Part shown: in pieces, positions 45,168-54,749 of the stretch
Layout: the number at the start of each line of letters is the position of its first letter
Numbering within the stretch: position 1 is the stretch's first letter
From: Pararhodobacter sp.
Lineage (GTDB): Bacteria > Pseudomonadota > Alphaproteobacteria > Rhodobacterales > Rhodobacteraceae
Assembly (NCBI GenBank): GCA_020832665.1
Contig: JAFIEG010000002.1
Coordinates: 34,502 to 98,501 of the forward strand
Reading direction: 5' to 3'
Length of the DNA: 64,000 nt
The notes under the pieces: generated by a model
Seen by the model: the letters and a program-made list of their open reading frames with translations, nothing else
Databases searched by the model: none
Told to the model about the DNA's origin: nothing
Position numbers and translations under genes: made by a program

Positions 45168-45207
45168 GGCCCGGCCCGTGCAGCAGTATCTGCGCCCGGG
45201 CCGGGCC
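45168..45207 (+). other. Intercistronic RNA hairpin between the two tssC genes
   Basis: A perfect 11-bp GC stem (45168-45178 with 45197-45207) whose 18-base loop can form an inner 4-bp stem (GCAG/CTGC). It starts 12 bases after the tssC stop and lacks a U-tract. It could stabilise tssBC mRNA or limit expression of the downstream genes. Confidence 0.7.
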
Positions 45208-45238
45208 CTTCCGACAGGTCGCGCCGCAGGGTGCTTTC

Positions 45239-46810
45239 ATGAGCAACAACCCGGATAACGGCGCTGCGGCCATTGCCTTGACCGATAGCGCCACGCCCTC
45301 CCCCGGCACCAGTCCGGATACGCCTCCCCGGCGCGGGCTGCGTTCGGCGTTGCTGCGCGGCAATGTCGGGGATGATCCTGCCTGGCGGCGATTTCTGGCA
45401 ACCGAAGACCCGGCGCTGGCCCTTGCACTGTGGTTCGGCCGCTCGATCGAGGCGCTGCGCGGAAGCTCCGACCGGCTGCCTGGCCTTGTTCTGCGCGATA
45501 TTGCCGAGCTTGAAGTGCTGCTGACGCGGCAGTTGAATGCGGTGCTTCATCACCGGCGGTTCCAGCGGCTCGAGGCAGCGTGGCGCGGGGTAGCCATGGT
45601 TGTCGAGCAATCGGGCGAAACCGACAATTCGTTGGTGCGTGTCCTGAATGTCCGCTGGTCAGAGATCGCACGCGATCTGGATCGCGCCGTCGAATTCGAC
45701 CAGAGTCAGATGTTTCATTTGATCTACAGTCAGGAATTCGACATGCCCGGCGGCCAGCCCTATGGCCTGCTAATCGGCGATTACGAGGTTGCCCACAAAC
45801 CGCGGCCGGGCCACTCGGTGGATGACATCTCGGTGTTGACCGGCCTCAGCCAGATCGCCATGGCCGCCTTCGCGCCGCTGCTGGTGGGCGCTGCGCCCGA
45901 GCTTTTCGGCCTGCACACCTTTCGCGAATTCGGGTTGCCCATCAATCTGCGCGTGGCGATGGATCAGCCCGAATACCAGCGCTTCAACCGTCTGCGCAGC
46001 ACCGAAGAGGCCCGCTTCCTGGGCATTCTGGTGCCGCATATCCTGCTGCGCGCCCCGCATCTGCCGAACCATGAGAACGAGATCGGCTTTCCCTACCGCG
46101 AAGACCGTTTCGGGCTGCATGTGAGTGACATGCTTTGGGGGAATGCGGGGTTCGCCTATGCCTCTGTGGTGCTGCGGGCCTTTGGCCAGTATGGCTGGTT
46201 TGCCAATATCCGCGGCTCGCCGGAAGGCGAGTTGGGCGGCGGCATGGTCGACGCCCTGCCGCAGGTGTCCTTTGGCACCGACCGTCCGGGAATCGCGCTG
46301 AAATACGGCACCGATGTCTCCATCACCGATCAGGTGGAGCAGGACCTCAACGAGCTGGGGTTCATCGCGCTTGTGACGGCAAAAGACACTCCCTATGCTG
46401 TCTTTTATGGCAACCAGTCGCTGCACATCCCACGAAACATGACAAGCTCGGCCGCCAGCGCGAATGAGCGGTTGTCATCGATGTTGCGCTATGTGCTGTG
46501 CGCCTCGCGGTTTGCCCATTACATCAAGGTCATGATGCGCGAGCGTATCGGGCGGTTCGAGACGCCCGAGCGGGTGGAGGAATTCCTGTCCGACTGGCTG
46601 CGCGAATACGCGACCAACAGCGAAACTACCGGCGGCGAGATGCGGGCACGCTACCCGCTGCGCGCCGGGCAGGTGCAGGTGCGCGAAATCTCGGGCAAGC
46701 CCGGCTCATATCGCTGCGTGATGCATATCCAGCCCCATTTCCACCTGGATCAGGTGGTGTCTGCCTTCCGGCTCGTGACCGAGCTGGGCAACCTTGGATC
46801 CGCAAGATGA
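45239..46810 (+). CDS. Second TssC-like sheath protein
   Basis: A 523-residue paralogue of the preceding TssC. It shares [46 protein letters not shown] and CASRFAHYIKVMMRERIG, but is clearly divergent and has an extra N-terminal stretch of about 60 residues including a Pro/Thr-rich segment. Agrobacterium also carries two adjacent tssC genes. It may form a specialised sheath or baseplate-proximal layer, or be an alternative sheath subunit; the sequence does not decide. It is in the tssA-tssG operon, 47 bases before tagJ. Confidence 0.92.
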   Translation: MSNNPDNGAAAIALTDSATPSPGTSPDTPPRRGLRSALLRGNVGDDPAWRRFLATEDPALALALWFGRSIEALRGSSDRLPGLVLRDIAELEVLLTRQLNAVLHHRRFQRLEAAWRGVAMVVEQSGETDNSLVRVLNVRWSEIARDLDRAVEFDQSQMFHLIYSQEFDMPGGQPYGLLIGDYEVAHKPRPGHSVDDISVLTGLSQIAMAAFAPLLVGAAPELFGLHTFREFGLPINLRVAMDQPEYQRFNRLRSTEEARFLGILVPHILLRAPHLPNHENEIGFPYREDRFGLHVSDMLWGNAGFAYASVVLRAFGQYGWFANIRGSPEGELGGGMVDALPQVSFGTDRPGIALKYGTDVSITDQVEQDLNELGFIALVTAKDTPYAVFYGNQSLHIPRNMTSSAASANERLSSMLRYVLCASRFAHYIKVMMRERIGRFETPERVEEFLSDWLREYATNSETTGGEMRARYPLRAGQVQVREISGKPGSYRCVMHIQPHFHLDQVVSAFRLVTELGNLGSAR

Positions 46811-46856
46811 TCCCTCGCAACGGCCCATTGCCGCCAAGTAACCACCGGAGGCTTCG

Positions 46857-47666
46857 ATGACTGCAAGAGGAACCGATCTGTACCGCGAAGGAAATCTGGC
46901 CGGGGCGATCGCGGCGCTGACCGAAGACGTCAAGAAGAAACCCACCGACGAGTCGGCGCGGGCGCTGCTGGCCGAAATGCTGTTTTTCGAAGGCGCGCTC
47001 GACCGCGCCGACACCCAGCTAAATGCCATCTCCAACCTGCACCCCGACAAGGCGGTCTCCATCGCCCTGTGGCGCCAGCTTCTGCGTGGTGCCACGGCGC
47101 GCGAGCAGCTTTTCGCCGAAGGCCGTGTCCCCGAATTCCTGACCCCGCCGGGCGAACATGTGAAGCTGATCCTGCGCGCGCTGGTGGAGATGCGCGAAGG
47201 CTCGAACGCTGCCGTAGCAGAACTGCTGGAACAGGCCGAGCAACAGCGCCCGCCAGTGAGCGGTCGGCTGGAAGGCAACAGCTTCTCGGACATGCGCGAC
47301 ATGGATGACCTGTTCGCCCCCGTAATGGAAGTGTTCACCAGCACCGGGAAATATTTCTGGGTGCCGCTCGAATCGATCGAGACCGTGACTTTCGAGCCGC
47401 CCAAGCGACCGATCGACCTGCTTTGGCGCCAGGCTTCCATGACCGTGCGCGACGGCACCGACGGTGTGGTCTATGTTCCGGCGATCTACCCGCCGCTGCC
47501 GGGCGATGACACGCGCGAGGACGGTCTGAAGCTGGGCCGTGCAACCGACTGGCAGGAATTGCCGGAAGGGGTGTTCCGGGGCCGGGGCCAGCGGTGTTTC
47601 CTGATCGGCGACGAGGACGTGCCGGTCATGTCGATTACCGAACTTGTCATCAACGCCCCGAACTGA
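46857..47666 (+). CDS. tagJ: T6SS accessory protein TagJ (ImpE)
   Basis: A 269-residue ImpE-family protein. A tetratricopeptide-like N-terminal half (LYREGNLAGAIAALTEDV; DESARALLAEMLFFEGALDRAD) precedes the ImpE core (SFSDMRDMDDLFAPVMEVFTS and YFWVPLESIETVTFEPPKRPIDLLWR). TagJ binds TssB in some systems and modulates ClpV-driven sheath recycling. Located between the sheath genes and tssE, as usual. Confidence 0.93.
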   Translation: MTARGTDLYREGNLAGAIAALTEDVKKKPTDESARALLAEMLFFEGALDRADTQLNAISNLHPDKAVSIALWRQLLRGATAREQLFAEGRVPEFLTPPGEHVKLILRALVEMREGSNAAVAELLEQAEQQRPPVSGRLEGNSFSDMRDMDDLFAPVMEVFTSTGKYFWVPLESIETVTFEPPKRPIDLLWRQASMTVRDGTDGVVYVPAIYPPLPGDDTREDGLKLGRATDWQELPEGVFRGRGQRCFLIGDEDVPVMSITELVINAPN

Positions 47667-47705
47667 GCCGATGGGGCGGGCTGAAACGGGGCACGGGCAG
47701 GCGTC

Positions 47706-48185
47706 ATGGCGCTGAAATCAACGGACAGGCAGAGCACCGCGCGCGGGTCGGTCCTTGACCGACTGATCGACGATGAGGACGCACCGCGCGCCCATGCGAT
47801 GGCCATCGGCCAGCTTCGCAATGCCATCCGGCGTGATCTGGAAGCGATGCTAAACACCCGCCGGCGCTGCCTGAGCTTGCCCGCAGAGTTGACCGAACTG
47901 GCCGAGTCGGTCTTTTCCTATGGGCTCCCCGATCTGCTGGCGATGGATCTTGCCGTCGAGGCCGACCGCGAGGCGCTGATGCAAACAATTGGCGAACTGA
48001 TCGCCAAGAGCGATCCGCGCTTTCGCAATGTCCGGACCGAATTGCTGAAAAACAAGGACGAGCTTGACCATACCTTGCGCTTTCGCATCGAGGCCGTGGT
48101 ACAGCTTGCCCCCTCGATCGAGCAGATCGTATTCGATTCGGTGGTCGATCCGGCCTCGAAAAGCATCACCATACGGACTGGCTGA
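47706..48185 (+). CDS. tssE: T6SS baseplate subunit TssE (gp25-like)
   Basis: A 159-residue gp25/GPW-family protein. The N-terminus has SVLDRLIDDE; the core shows LRNAIRRDLEAMLNTRRR, YGLPDLLA, and the closing LRFRIEAVVQL. It forms part of the TssEFG baseplate wedge that starts sheath assembly. tssF begins two bases after its stop. Confidence 0.94.
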   Translation: MALKSTDRQSTARGSVLDRLIDDEDAPRAHAMAIGQLRNAIRRDLEAMLNTRRRCLSLPAELTELAESVFSYGLPDLLAMDLAVEADREALMQTIGELIAKSDPRFRNVRTELLKNKDELDHTLRFRIEAVVQLAPSIEQIVFDSVVDPASKSITIRTG

Positions 48186-48187
48186 CC

Positions 48188-50014
48188 ATGTTCGATTCCC
48201 TTCTTCCCTACTACAATCGGGAGCTGGCCTTTCTGCGCCGGCTGAGCGGCGAGTTCGCAAGGGCGCACCCCAAGATCGCCGCCAATCTGCGCATCTCGGG
48301 CGAGAATGTGGATGATCCCCATGTTGCCCGGCTGATCGAGTCGGTGGCGCTGATGAATGCGCGCATTCGATTCAAGCTCGAGGACGAGTTTACCGAGATA
48401 TCCGAAGCTTTGCTGGAGCTGCTCTATCCGCATTTCCTCGCGCCCTGGCCGTCTATGGGGATCGTGCAGATGCATGCGGCGGCAGATCTTGGCAATGTCC
48501 ATACCGTTCCGCGCGGCACCGAGATCGACATTCAGGCCACCGGCGAGGAAACCTGCCGCTACCGCACCACCTCGGCGCTGGATATCTGGCCCGCCCGCGT
48601 GGCCTCAGCAGCGATCCACCCCGCGCCCTTCTCCGCACCGCCCAGCCCGCGGGTGAACAGCGCGGCGGCTGTCATGAAGCTGGTGCTGGAGGCGCGCAAC
48701 GAGGATTTCCGCTTCGGAAAGGCCCGGCCAGACCGGCTGCGCTTCTTTCTGCGCGGCTCACCCGATCTGGCCTTCGGACTTTACGAGCTGTTGCTCAACA
48801 ACGTGCAGTTGCTTGGCGTGTCGGGGGCCGAGGGCAAGGACGCGCAGTTCGTGGAAGCTGCACAGATCCGCGCCGGAGGCATGGGCCCGGAAGATGCGGT
48901 CCTGCCCGCACCGCCCACCGCACAGGCCGGGTACCGGCTGCTGTCGGAATATTTCGCCTTTCCTGAAAAATTCCTCTTCGTCGATATCGAGGGGCTGGCC
49001 GGGGCCATCCCCCAATCGGCGGGCGGCACGGTGGAGCTTTATTTCTATCTCAACCGGGTCGTGGGCGAGTTGAACCGCAGCGTGAACGCAGATGCCTTTG
49101 CCCTTGGCTGCGTGCCGGTGGTCAATCTGTTCGAGCAGACGGCAGAACCCATCAATGTCACCCATACCACCCATGAATACCGCGTGATCCCCGATGCCCG
49201 CCGCGGCAGCGCGATGGAAATCTACGCCATCACCGATGTCGAGGCGATTGACCGCGATGGCGGACGGCACAGCTTTCTGCCCTTCTATTCCATCCGCCAC
49301 ACGCGCCCCGGTACGGCAGGATACTGGCATGCCAGCCGCCACCGGGCCGAGACCGATACCACCACCAATGAAATGCGCATCAGCGTGGTCGATCTGGATT
49401 TCAGCCCTGACCAGCCGGCTGATACGCTGTTGCAGATACGCACATTATGCACCAACGGCACGGTTCCTGCGGCCATCCCATATGGCGCCGGGTTGCCCAG
49501 AATGGCCTTTGTGGAAGGGGCGGGCGCAGTCGAGAAACTCGAAGCATTGACACCCATGACTCCGACCCGCCGCAACCGCTGGCGCGACGGCGCGCGCTGG
49601 CGGCTTATCTCGCATCTGGCGCTCAACCACCTGTCGCTGACCTCGCCCGAGAATGGCACCGATGCTCTGCGCGAAATCCTCAAGCTGTACGATGTTGCCG
49701 AAAGCGATGAGACGGCCGCGCTCATCGAGGGGGTGCACAAGGTCAGCGCCCGGCCCGGCACTGCGCGTTTTCCCGCCGGGCCGGGGGCACCGCCCTGGGC
49801 CGCGGCGGTGTGCCGGGGCGTGGATATCGAAGTGGTGCTGGACCCGGCGCGGTTTTCCGGCAACGGCATGCTGATGCTGGGAAATATCCTGGACGAGTTC
49901 TTCAGCCAGTATTGTGCGATCAATTCCTTCACCCGGCTGACGGCGCGGGTGCGTGGGCAAACCGGGGTTTTCAGACGATGGCCGGCAAGGGCAGGAAAAC
50001 AGCCGCTTCTGTGA
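48188..50014 (+). CDS. tssF: T6SS baseplate subunit TssF
   Basis: A 608-residue TssF (VasA/ImpG) of standard length. The start YYNRELAFLRRLSGEFARAHPKIAANL and the block ARIRFKLEDEFTEISEALLELLYPHFLAPWPS are diagnostic. The C-terminus contains the expected FFSQYCAINSFTRL. With TssG it forms the baseplate wedge. Its last 37 bases overlap tssG. Confidence 0.97.
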   Translation: MFDSLLPYYNRELAFLRRLSGEFARAHPKIAANLRISGENVDDPHVARLIESVALMNARIRFKLEDEFTEISEALLELLYPHFLAPWPSMGIVQMHAAADLGNVHTVPRGTEIDIQATGEETCRYRTTSALDIWPARVASAAIHPAPFSAPPSPRVNSAAAVMKLVLEARNEDFRFGKARPDRLRFFLRGSPDLAFGLYELLLNNVQLLGVSGAEGKDAQFVEAAQIRAGGMGPEDAVLPAPPTAQAGYRLLSEYFAFPEKFLFVDIEGLAGAIPQSAGGTVELYFYLNRVVGELNRSVNADAFALGCVPVVNLFEQTAEPINVTHTTHEYRVIPDARRGSAMEIYAITDVEAIDRDGGRHSFLPFYSIRHTRPGTAGYWHASRHRAETDTTTNEMRISVVDLDFSPDQPADTLLQIRTLCTNGTVPAAIPYGAGLPRMAFVEGAGAVEKLEALTPMTPTRRNRWRDGARWRLISHLALNHLSLTSPENGTDALREILKLYDVAESDETAALIEGVHKVSARPGTARFPAGPGAPPWAAAVCRGVDIEVVLDPARFSGNGMLMLGNILDEFFSQYCAINSFTRLTARVRGQTGVFRRWPARAGKQPLL

Positions 50015-51105
50015 TCGAGCTGCTGGAAGAGGACCCCGCGAGGTTCGGTTTCTTTCAGGCGGTACGGTTGCTTGAACAGGCTTCCGCACGCGCCGGGCGT
50101 GATCCGGTGGGCACCGATGGCCGCCCCGAGCACGAAGCCGTGCGCTTCAGGGCGTCGCTGTCGCTGGAACATCCGGCAAGCGAGATCGCGCGGCTGCGCC
50201 CGGGAAAGGATGGCGCGCCACCGGAAATGACCGTCTCCTTCATGGGGCTGATCGGCCCCTCGGGGGTGCTGCCGGAGCACTACACCGAACAGGCCATTGC
50301 CGTGACGCGAATGAAGAACACCGCGTTTCGCGATTTCCTGGACATGCTGGCGCATCGTTCGATCTCGCTGTTCTATCGGGCATGGGCTCGGGCACAGTTG
50401 ACCATCGCGCATGAACACCGCGCGCGCGCGGCGGTATCTCGCCATGACGGGGACGATCCCATCGGCCGGGTGCTGGCCAGCCTGGTGGGGCTGGAAACCC
50501 CCGGCCTGGATGGGGCGCAACCTTTCGGCCGGGAACTGGCGCTTCATCATGCCGGGCAGATTGCCAATCGCCGCCGCTCGGCCCTGACGGTGAAATCGGT
50601 TGCCGAGGCGCTGCTGGAACGCAAGGTCGAGATACGGCAGTTCCAGGGGTCATGGCTGCCGATGGCACCCGATGCCCGCACCCGCCTGCCCAGTATCCAC
50701 GCCCCGCTGGGCCAGCACGCAGTTCTGGGCCACGATGCCGTTCTGGGTATCCGATGCTGGGATGTTCAGGCCGGATTTACCATCCGTGTGGGGCCGCTTT
50801 CGCTGGATGAGTTCAATGAGTTGATGCCCGATGGCGCCATGCTGCCGCGGCTGGTGGAACTGGTCCGTTTCATCGTTGGCCCGGCCCAGTTCTTCTCGGT
50901 CCAGCCGGTTCTGCGCGGTGGCGCAGTGCCGCCCTGCCGTGTCGGCGAGGGGGGCGCGCGGCTGGGCTGGAACAGTTGGCTGGGCGGCAATCCCGATGCC
51001 GACGCCGATCGCGATGATGCCTTGTTCTCGGTGCTTGACATGGAGCGAACGGATCACGCCAGTGGCACCACTACCAAGACGGGCAATCACGCGGAGACAA
51101 TTTGA
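49978..51105 (+). CDS. tssG: T6SS baseplate subunit TssG
   Basis: A 375-residue TssG (VasB/ImpH). The start at 49978 lies inside tssF and was chosen because homology begins with VIELLEEDPARFGFFQAVRLLE. Other hallmarks are VSFMGLIGPSGVLPEHYTE, FLDMLAHRSISLFYRAW and a C-terminal RWFxVQP-like segment. The stop directly abuts the ATG of the methyltransferase gene. Confidence 0.95.
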   Translation: MAGKGRKTAASVIELLEEDPARFGFFQAVRLLEQASARAGRDPVGTDGRPEHEAVRFRASLSLEHPASEIARLRPGKDGAPPEMTVSFMGLIGPSGVLPEHYTEQAIAVTRMKNTAFRDFLDMLAHRSISLFYRAWARAQLTIAHEHRARAAVSRHDGDDPIGRVLASLVGLETPGLDGAQPFGRELALHHAGQIANRRRSALTVKSVAEALLERKVEIRQFQGSWLPMAPDARTRLPSIHAPLGQHAVLGHDAVLGIRCWDVQAGFTIRVGPLSLDEFNELMPDGAMLPRLVELVRFIVGPAQFFSVQPVLRGGAVPPCRVGEGGARLGWNSWLGGNPDADADRDDALFSVLDMERTDHASGTTTKTGNHAETI

Positions 51106-52797
51106 ATGGGCGACTGGACCGACGGTTATGTGGGCGACATCGAATACATCAATGGCTGCTACCCCGAGCAGGCGCCCGCCCGACTGGATCTGATATGCCT
51201 GCTTTGCGGGGTCGAGCCGCCGCGCCAGCCCGGTGCTTCGCCCGCGTTTGACTATTGCGAGATCGGCTGCGGCAACGGCAGCACGCTGGCCGCTCTGGCC
51301 GCCGCCAACCCCGAGGGCCGCTTTGTCGGGATCGATTTCATGCCGGCGCATATTGCACGAGCCGAGGATGCGCGGCGGCGCGCGGGACAGGAAAACCTGT
51401 CTTACGTCGAAGCCGATATCCTTGCTCTGGCCGACGATCCAGGCTGCCGGTTTCCGCAGTTCGATTACATCACGCTGCACGGCGTGTTCTCCTGGGTCTC
51501 GCCCGAGGTGCAGGGCGGGATCGTGCGGTTCCTGTCACGTTTTCTCAAGCCCGGCGGCGCCGCCTATGTCAGCTACAACGCCCTGCCCGGCTGGACGCCG
51601 ATCATGCCCATGCAGCGGCTCTTGTTCGAATATGCCTCAGGCGTGCAGGGCGATTCCGTCGAGCGTGTTCGACAGAGTATCGATTTCCTGCGCAAGGCCA
51701 CCGAGGGGCAGTCGCGCGTTCTTCCACGCGATGCGCTGGACACGCTGTTTTCCACTGATGTGGTAAATCTTCTTCCCGATGACCGGCTGGCCTATCTGGC
51801 GCATGAGTTTCTCAATGCCCGCTGGCAGCCGCTCTATCACCGCGATGTGGCCCGGCACATGGCCGAGGCCAAGCTGGCCTTCGTCGGCACCGCCACGCCC
51901 ATCGAGAACATTGGCGGTGTGGGCCTGTCCGACACCCAGCGCGAGGTCGTGGACGCGCTTCCCGATGGACCCTTCCGCGAAACGACGAAGGATTATTTCA
52001 ACAACCGGATGTTTCGCCGAGATATCTATGTGCGTGGTCGGCGGCGCTTTGATGCCGAACTGCGCGAGGGGCGGTTGCAAGAGGTGATGCTGGCCCCCTG
52101 CGGCAGCCGCCCGAAAGAGGATGTGAAATTCGATGTGCTCTCCTCCAGCCTGACGCTTCCGCTGGCCAGCTATGACCCCATTTTCGATGCGCTCTACAGC
52201 CAACCCCGCGCGGCAGGGGAGTTGGTGGATATTGCGGCAAAGGCTGAGCGGACGATGTCGGCCACCGAGATCATCTCCATTCTGAGCGGGCTGGACCTGG
52301 CCATGCCGATCCTGCGCGACGTCACCACCGAGGGCATCCAGTCTGCCTATCGCCACAATCGCAGTGTGGCGCAGGCCGCGTTCGGCATGTCCCGGCAACT
52401 GCGGAACGGTTTGGCGGTGCCGGTGGGGCACTCGGCGCGGACGATCGGCTCGGTCGAGGCGGCGGTGCTGGACGGCTTGTTCCGCGGGCTGCCCGCCCAG
52501 GTCGAAGCGCTCACCGCGCATGTTCTGAAAGTATCGGATACCCCGCCGGACGAGGTGCGCGGAAAGCAGGTGGCGCTGGACACCCCGCCAGCCGATTCTC
52601 CGCAAGTCGCCGCGACAGCCAATCCCGCCGCATCCGGCGAGCAGGCGCAAGCCCCGCAGGACCGCTGGCGTGACGATCCCTCGCGCCCCATGGGCGAACG
52701 GATCACCCAGGCCGTGACCGGGATTCTGGAAGTGACCCTGCCAATCTGGCGCCAACTCGGCATTGTCGATGACAGCATGACGAAACCGCCCCGCTGA
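51106..52797 (+). CDS. SAM-dependent methyltransferase with regulatory domain, last gene of tssA-tssG operon
   Basis: A 563-residue protein. The N-terminal half is a class I methyltransferase with motif I EIGCGNGST (about residues 48-56), an acidic motif II (VGIDFMPAHIARAEDA) and FDYITLHGVFSWV. The second half resembles the methyltransferase regulatory domain (MethyTransf_Reg, PF10119), and a Pro/Ala-rich linker leads to a short C-terminal helix. It starts at the base after the tssG stop, so it is translationally coupled to the baseplate genes. A methyltransferase is not a core T6SS part; it might modify a T6SS component or a secreted substrate. Confidence 0.85.
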   Translation: MGDWTDGYVGDIEYINGCYPEQAPARLDLICLLCGVEPPRQPGASPAFDYCEIGCGNGSTLAALAAANPEGRFVGIDFMPAHIARAEDARRRAGQENLSYVEADILALADDPGCRFPQFDYITLHGVFSWVSPEVQGGIVRFLSRFLKPGGAAYVSYNALPGWTPIMPMQRLLFEYASGVQGDSVERVRQSIDFLRKATEGQSRVLPRDALDTLFSTDVVNLLPDDRLAYLAHEFLNARWQPLYHRDVARHMAEAKLAFVGTATPIENIGGVGLSDTQREVVDALPDGPFRETTKDYFNNRMFRRDIYVRGRRRFDAELREGRLQEVMLAPCGSRPKEDVKFDVLSSSLTLPLASYDPIFDALYSQPRAAGELVDIAAKAERTMSATEIISILSGLDLAMPILRDVTTEGIQSAYRHNRSVAQAAFGMSRQLRNGLAVPVGHSARTIGSVEAAVLDGLFRGLPAQVEALTAHVLKVSDTPPDEVRGKQVALDTPPADSPQVAATANPAASGEQAQAPQDRWRDDPSRPMGERITQAVTGILEVTLPIWRQLGIVDDSMTKPPR

Positions 52798-52815
52798 GAG
52801 CCGGGGCGCGGGCAG

Positions 52816-53655
52816 TCAGTGCAGCGGTCGCAGCAAGCAAAACGTGATATTGTCAGGGCCACCCCGCGCCATGCATTCGGCAAAGACGGCGGTGCAGAAT
52901 GCCGCGTCGTCGTCATGGTGGCGCAGGGACAGGGCGTTGATCTCGCTGTTGCCCATCACATCGGTCACTCCGTCGGTGCAAAGGAAATACCGTTCATCGG
53001 CGCGCAGCGGCACCTCGACGACATGCGGTGTCAGCCGCTTCGGCGCATGGCCGCCACCGATCGCCTGAACCAGCACGTGGCCGGCAATGCCGGTCCGATC
53101 GTCGGTTTCCTCAACCTCGCCGCCGGTGGCATGGGTGTCGTCGGTCGACAGCCGCTCGGTCCCGCGCACGGAGATCCGGTAAATCCGGCTGTCTCCTATG
53201 TTGACTGCCAGCATCGGTTGCCCTTCTCCGCGCACGATCAGCGCTGCCAGGGTTGAGCCGGGCGCTCTGGCGAATCCGCGCTCGCCGGCAAGACGAACCA
53301 AATCTGCCTCCAGCGATGCGACCAGGCTGGCCACCGCCGAGGCATCGTTCAGGCGCATCGCCTCGCGGGCCAGGCGGGCAATGACGATGCTGCTGGCCAG
53401 TGCACCACCCTCATGCCCGCCCAACCCGTCGGCAACCGCGCAGGCGAAAGGTGCGCGCAGCGACAGAAGCCGCTGAACCGGCTCATCCATATCGGCGTTG
53501 CCGGACCAGCCGGCGATACCCAACATGTCCTCATTGGCCCGGCGCCGCGCACCGCGATGGGTCATGCCTGTTGCCATGAGCCGACGAACCACCGGGCCGC
53601 TGCCGGATTCGGTGGTGATGGTGCGATCACGCCACATCGACAGCACCCCCGCCAT
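52816..53655 (-). CDS. pppA: T6SS PP2C-type protein phosphatase PppA
   Basis: A PP2C-family serine/threonine phosphatase of about 279 residues, with the metal-binding motifs RRANEDM, ADGLGGHEGG, GDSRIYR, CTDGVTD and GPDNITF all present. It should reverse PpkA phosphorylation and thereby switch the T6SS off. Start uncertain: ATG at 53655 overlaps the preceding methyltransferase gene; ATG at 53637 has a better gggg site; homology begins at about THRGARRRANED. Convergent with the plus-strand tssA-tssG operon, with 18 bases between stops. Confidence 0.94.
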   Translation of the reverse strand: MAGVLSMWRDRTITTESGSGPVVRRLMATGMTHRGARRRANEDMLGIAGWSGNADMDEPVQRLLSLRAPFACAVADGLGGHEGGALASSIVIARLAREAMRLNDASAVASLVASLEADLVRLAGERGFARAPGSTLAALIVRGEGQPMLAVNIGDSRIYRISVRGTERLSTDDTHATGGEVEETDDRTGIAGHVLVQAIGGGHAPKRLTPHVVEVPLRADERYFLCTDGVTDVMGNSEINALSLRHHDDDAAFCTAVFAECMARGGPDNITFCLLRPLH

Positions 53656-54730
53656 CACTCGGCCCTGCCGGAACACTCAGCACCATCAACTCGCTCTGGT
53701 ACAGCATCTCCGCTCGGTCATGCAGCCGCACCGCCCACGGAACTGTTTGCGCGCCCGCGAGACGCAGGCGCATCCCCGGCAGGGGCCAGTCACCATCGGC
53801 AAGGATTGCACGCAGCCGGGTGACAGGGCAGCCACCATCACCGGCGCGGCGCGAATGCCCGCCGATCCAGCCTTCTACCGGGGTGGCCGAAACCGACCAG
53901 TCGAAGGGCATGGCCAGCAGGCACACCCCGCCCGGCACAAGTGCCGCATCGATCTGTTGCAGCACTTCGACGGGCGAGTGCACACAATCCAGCAGGTTGA
54001 GCGCGCAGACCATGGCAAATCCGCCCGGCGCAAAGGGCAGCGCCGAGGCATCGCCGACCCAGAAATCCACCGGCCCGGCCGGGCCCTGCCAGAGCGGGCG
54101 GCGACAACGGCGGTAAACCAACCCGTTCATGCGCAGATCATAGACGACTTCGCCCGTCTCCAGCGCCTCATGAGCCACCCGCAGCAACCCGAAGCCCATA
54201 TCCATGCCCAGCACCAGCCGGCCCTCCAGCGCCCCGGCAAGGTGAAAACTGGTGCCGCCCACCGCGCAGCCAAGATCGAGCACGGGGCCGGGCGGCAAAG
54301 GGCCGGCCATGGCCATCGCCGCCCTCAACAAGCCGTGGACCGTGCCCTGCTCGGTATCGTCGGTGCCGGTGCCGTAATGGCTGGCAGCATAGGCACTGAC
54401 ATTGTGCCGGGTCACATTATGGGGGCCTGCCGGGTCAAGGCAGTCGCCCAGCAGGCTGCCCAGTTCATCGCTCAGATCGCGGCGAGCAAGGATATCGCGC
54501 TCATTCGCCTGCACCCAGCCGCGCACATCAGGCACCAGAACGGGCATTCCGTCAATCACCGGATATTCCTGCCGGCAGCCATGGGCAGGACACGCCAGGA
54601 TCTCTTTACGGCCACCGGCCGATTCCGCGCCGGGGGATACATGCACCACCTCCAGTGCGATCAGCGCACCTGATTCTCTTCGGCAGCGGGGGCAGACCGG
54701 CCGCAGATTCTTGAAATGCGCCGCTTTCAC
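53627..54730 (-). CDS. Methyltransferase with N-terminal zinc-ribbon (Trm112-like) segment
   Basis: About 367 residues from a GTG at 54730, which follows a gggg ribosome site and lies 19 bases after the PAAR stop; the frame is open upstream but would run into PAAR in another frame. The N-terminus has a four-Cys ribbon, CPRC...CPAHGC, followed by QEYPVIDGMPVLVPD, as in Trm112-type small domains. Then a class I methyltransferase with motif I VLDLGCAVGGTSFHLA. It sits between PAAR and pppA and is probably co-transcribed with both. Target unknown; this is the second methyltransferase in the locus. Confidence 0.8.
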   Translation of the reverse strand: MKAAHFKNLRPVCPRCRRESGALIALEVVHVSPGAESAGGRKEILACPAHGCRQEYPVIDGMPVLVPDVRGWVQANERDILARRDLSDELGSLLGDCLDPAGPHNVTRHNVSAYAASHYGTGTDDTEQGTVHGLLRAAMAMAGPLPPGPVLDLGCAVGGTSFHLAGALEGRLVLGMDMGFGLLRVAHEALETGEVVYDLRMNGLVYRRCRRPLWQGPAGPVDFWVGDASALPFAPGGFAMVCALNLLDCVHSPVEVLQQIDAALVPGGVCLLAMPFDWSVSATPVEGWIGGHSRRAGDGGCPVTRLRAILADGDWPLPGMRLRLAGAQTVPWAVRLHDRAEMLYQSELMVLSVPAGPSDGGGAVDVA

Positions 54731-54749
54731 CTTGCGCCCCGCTCTTGTC

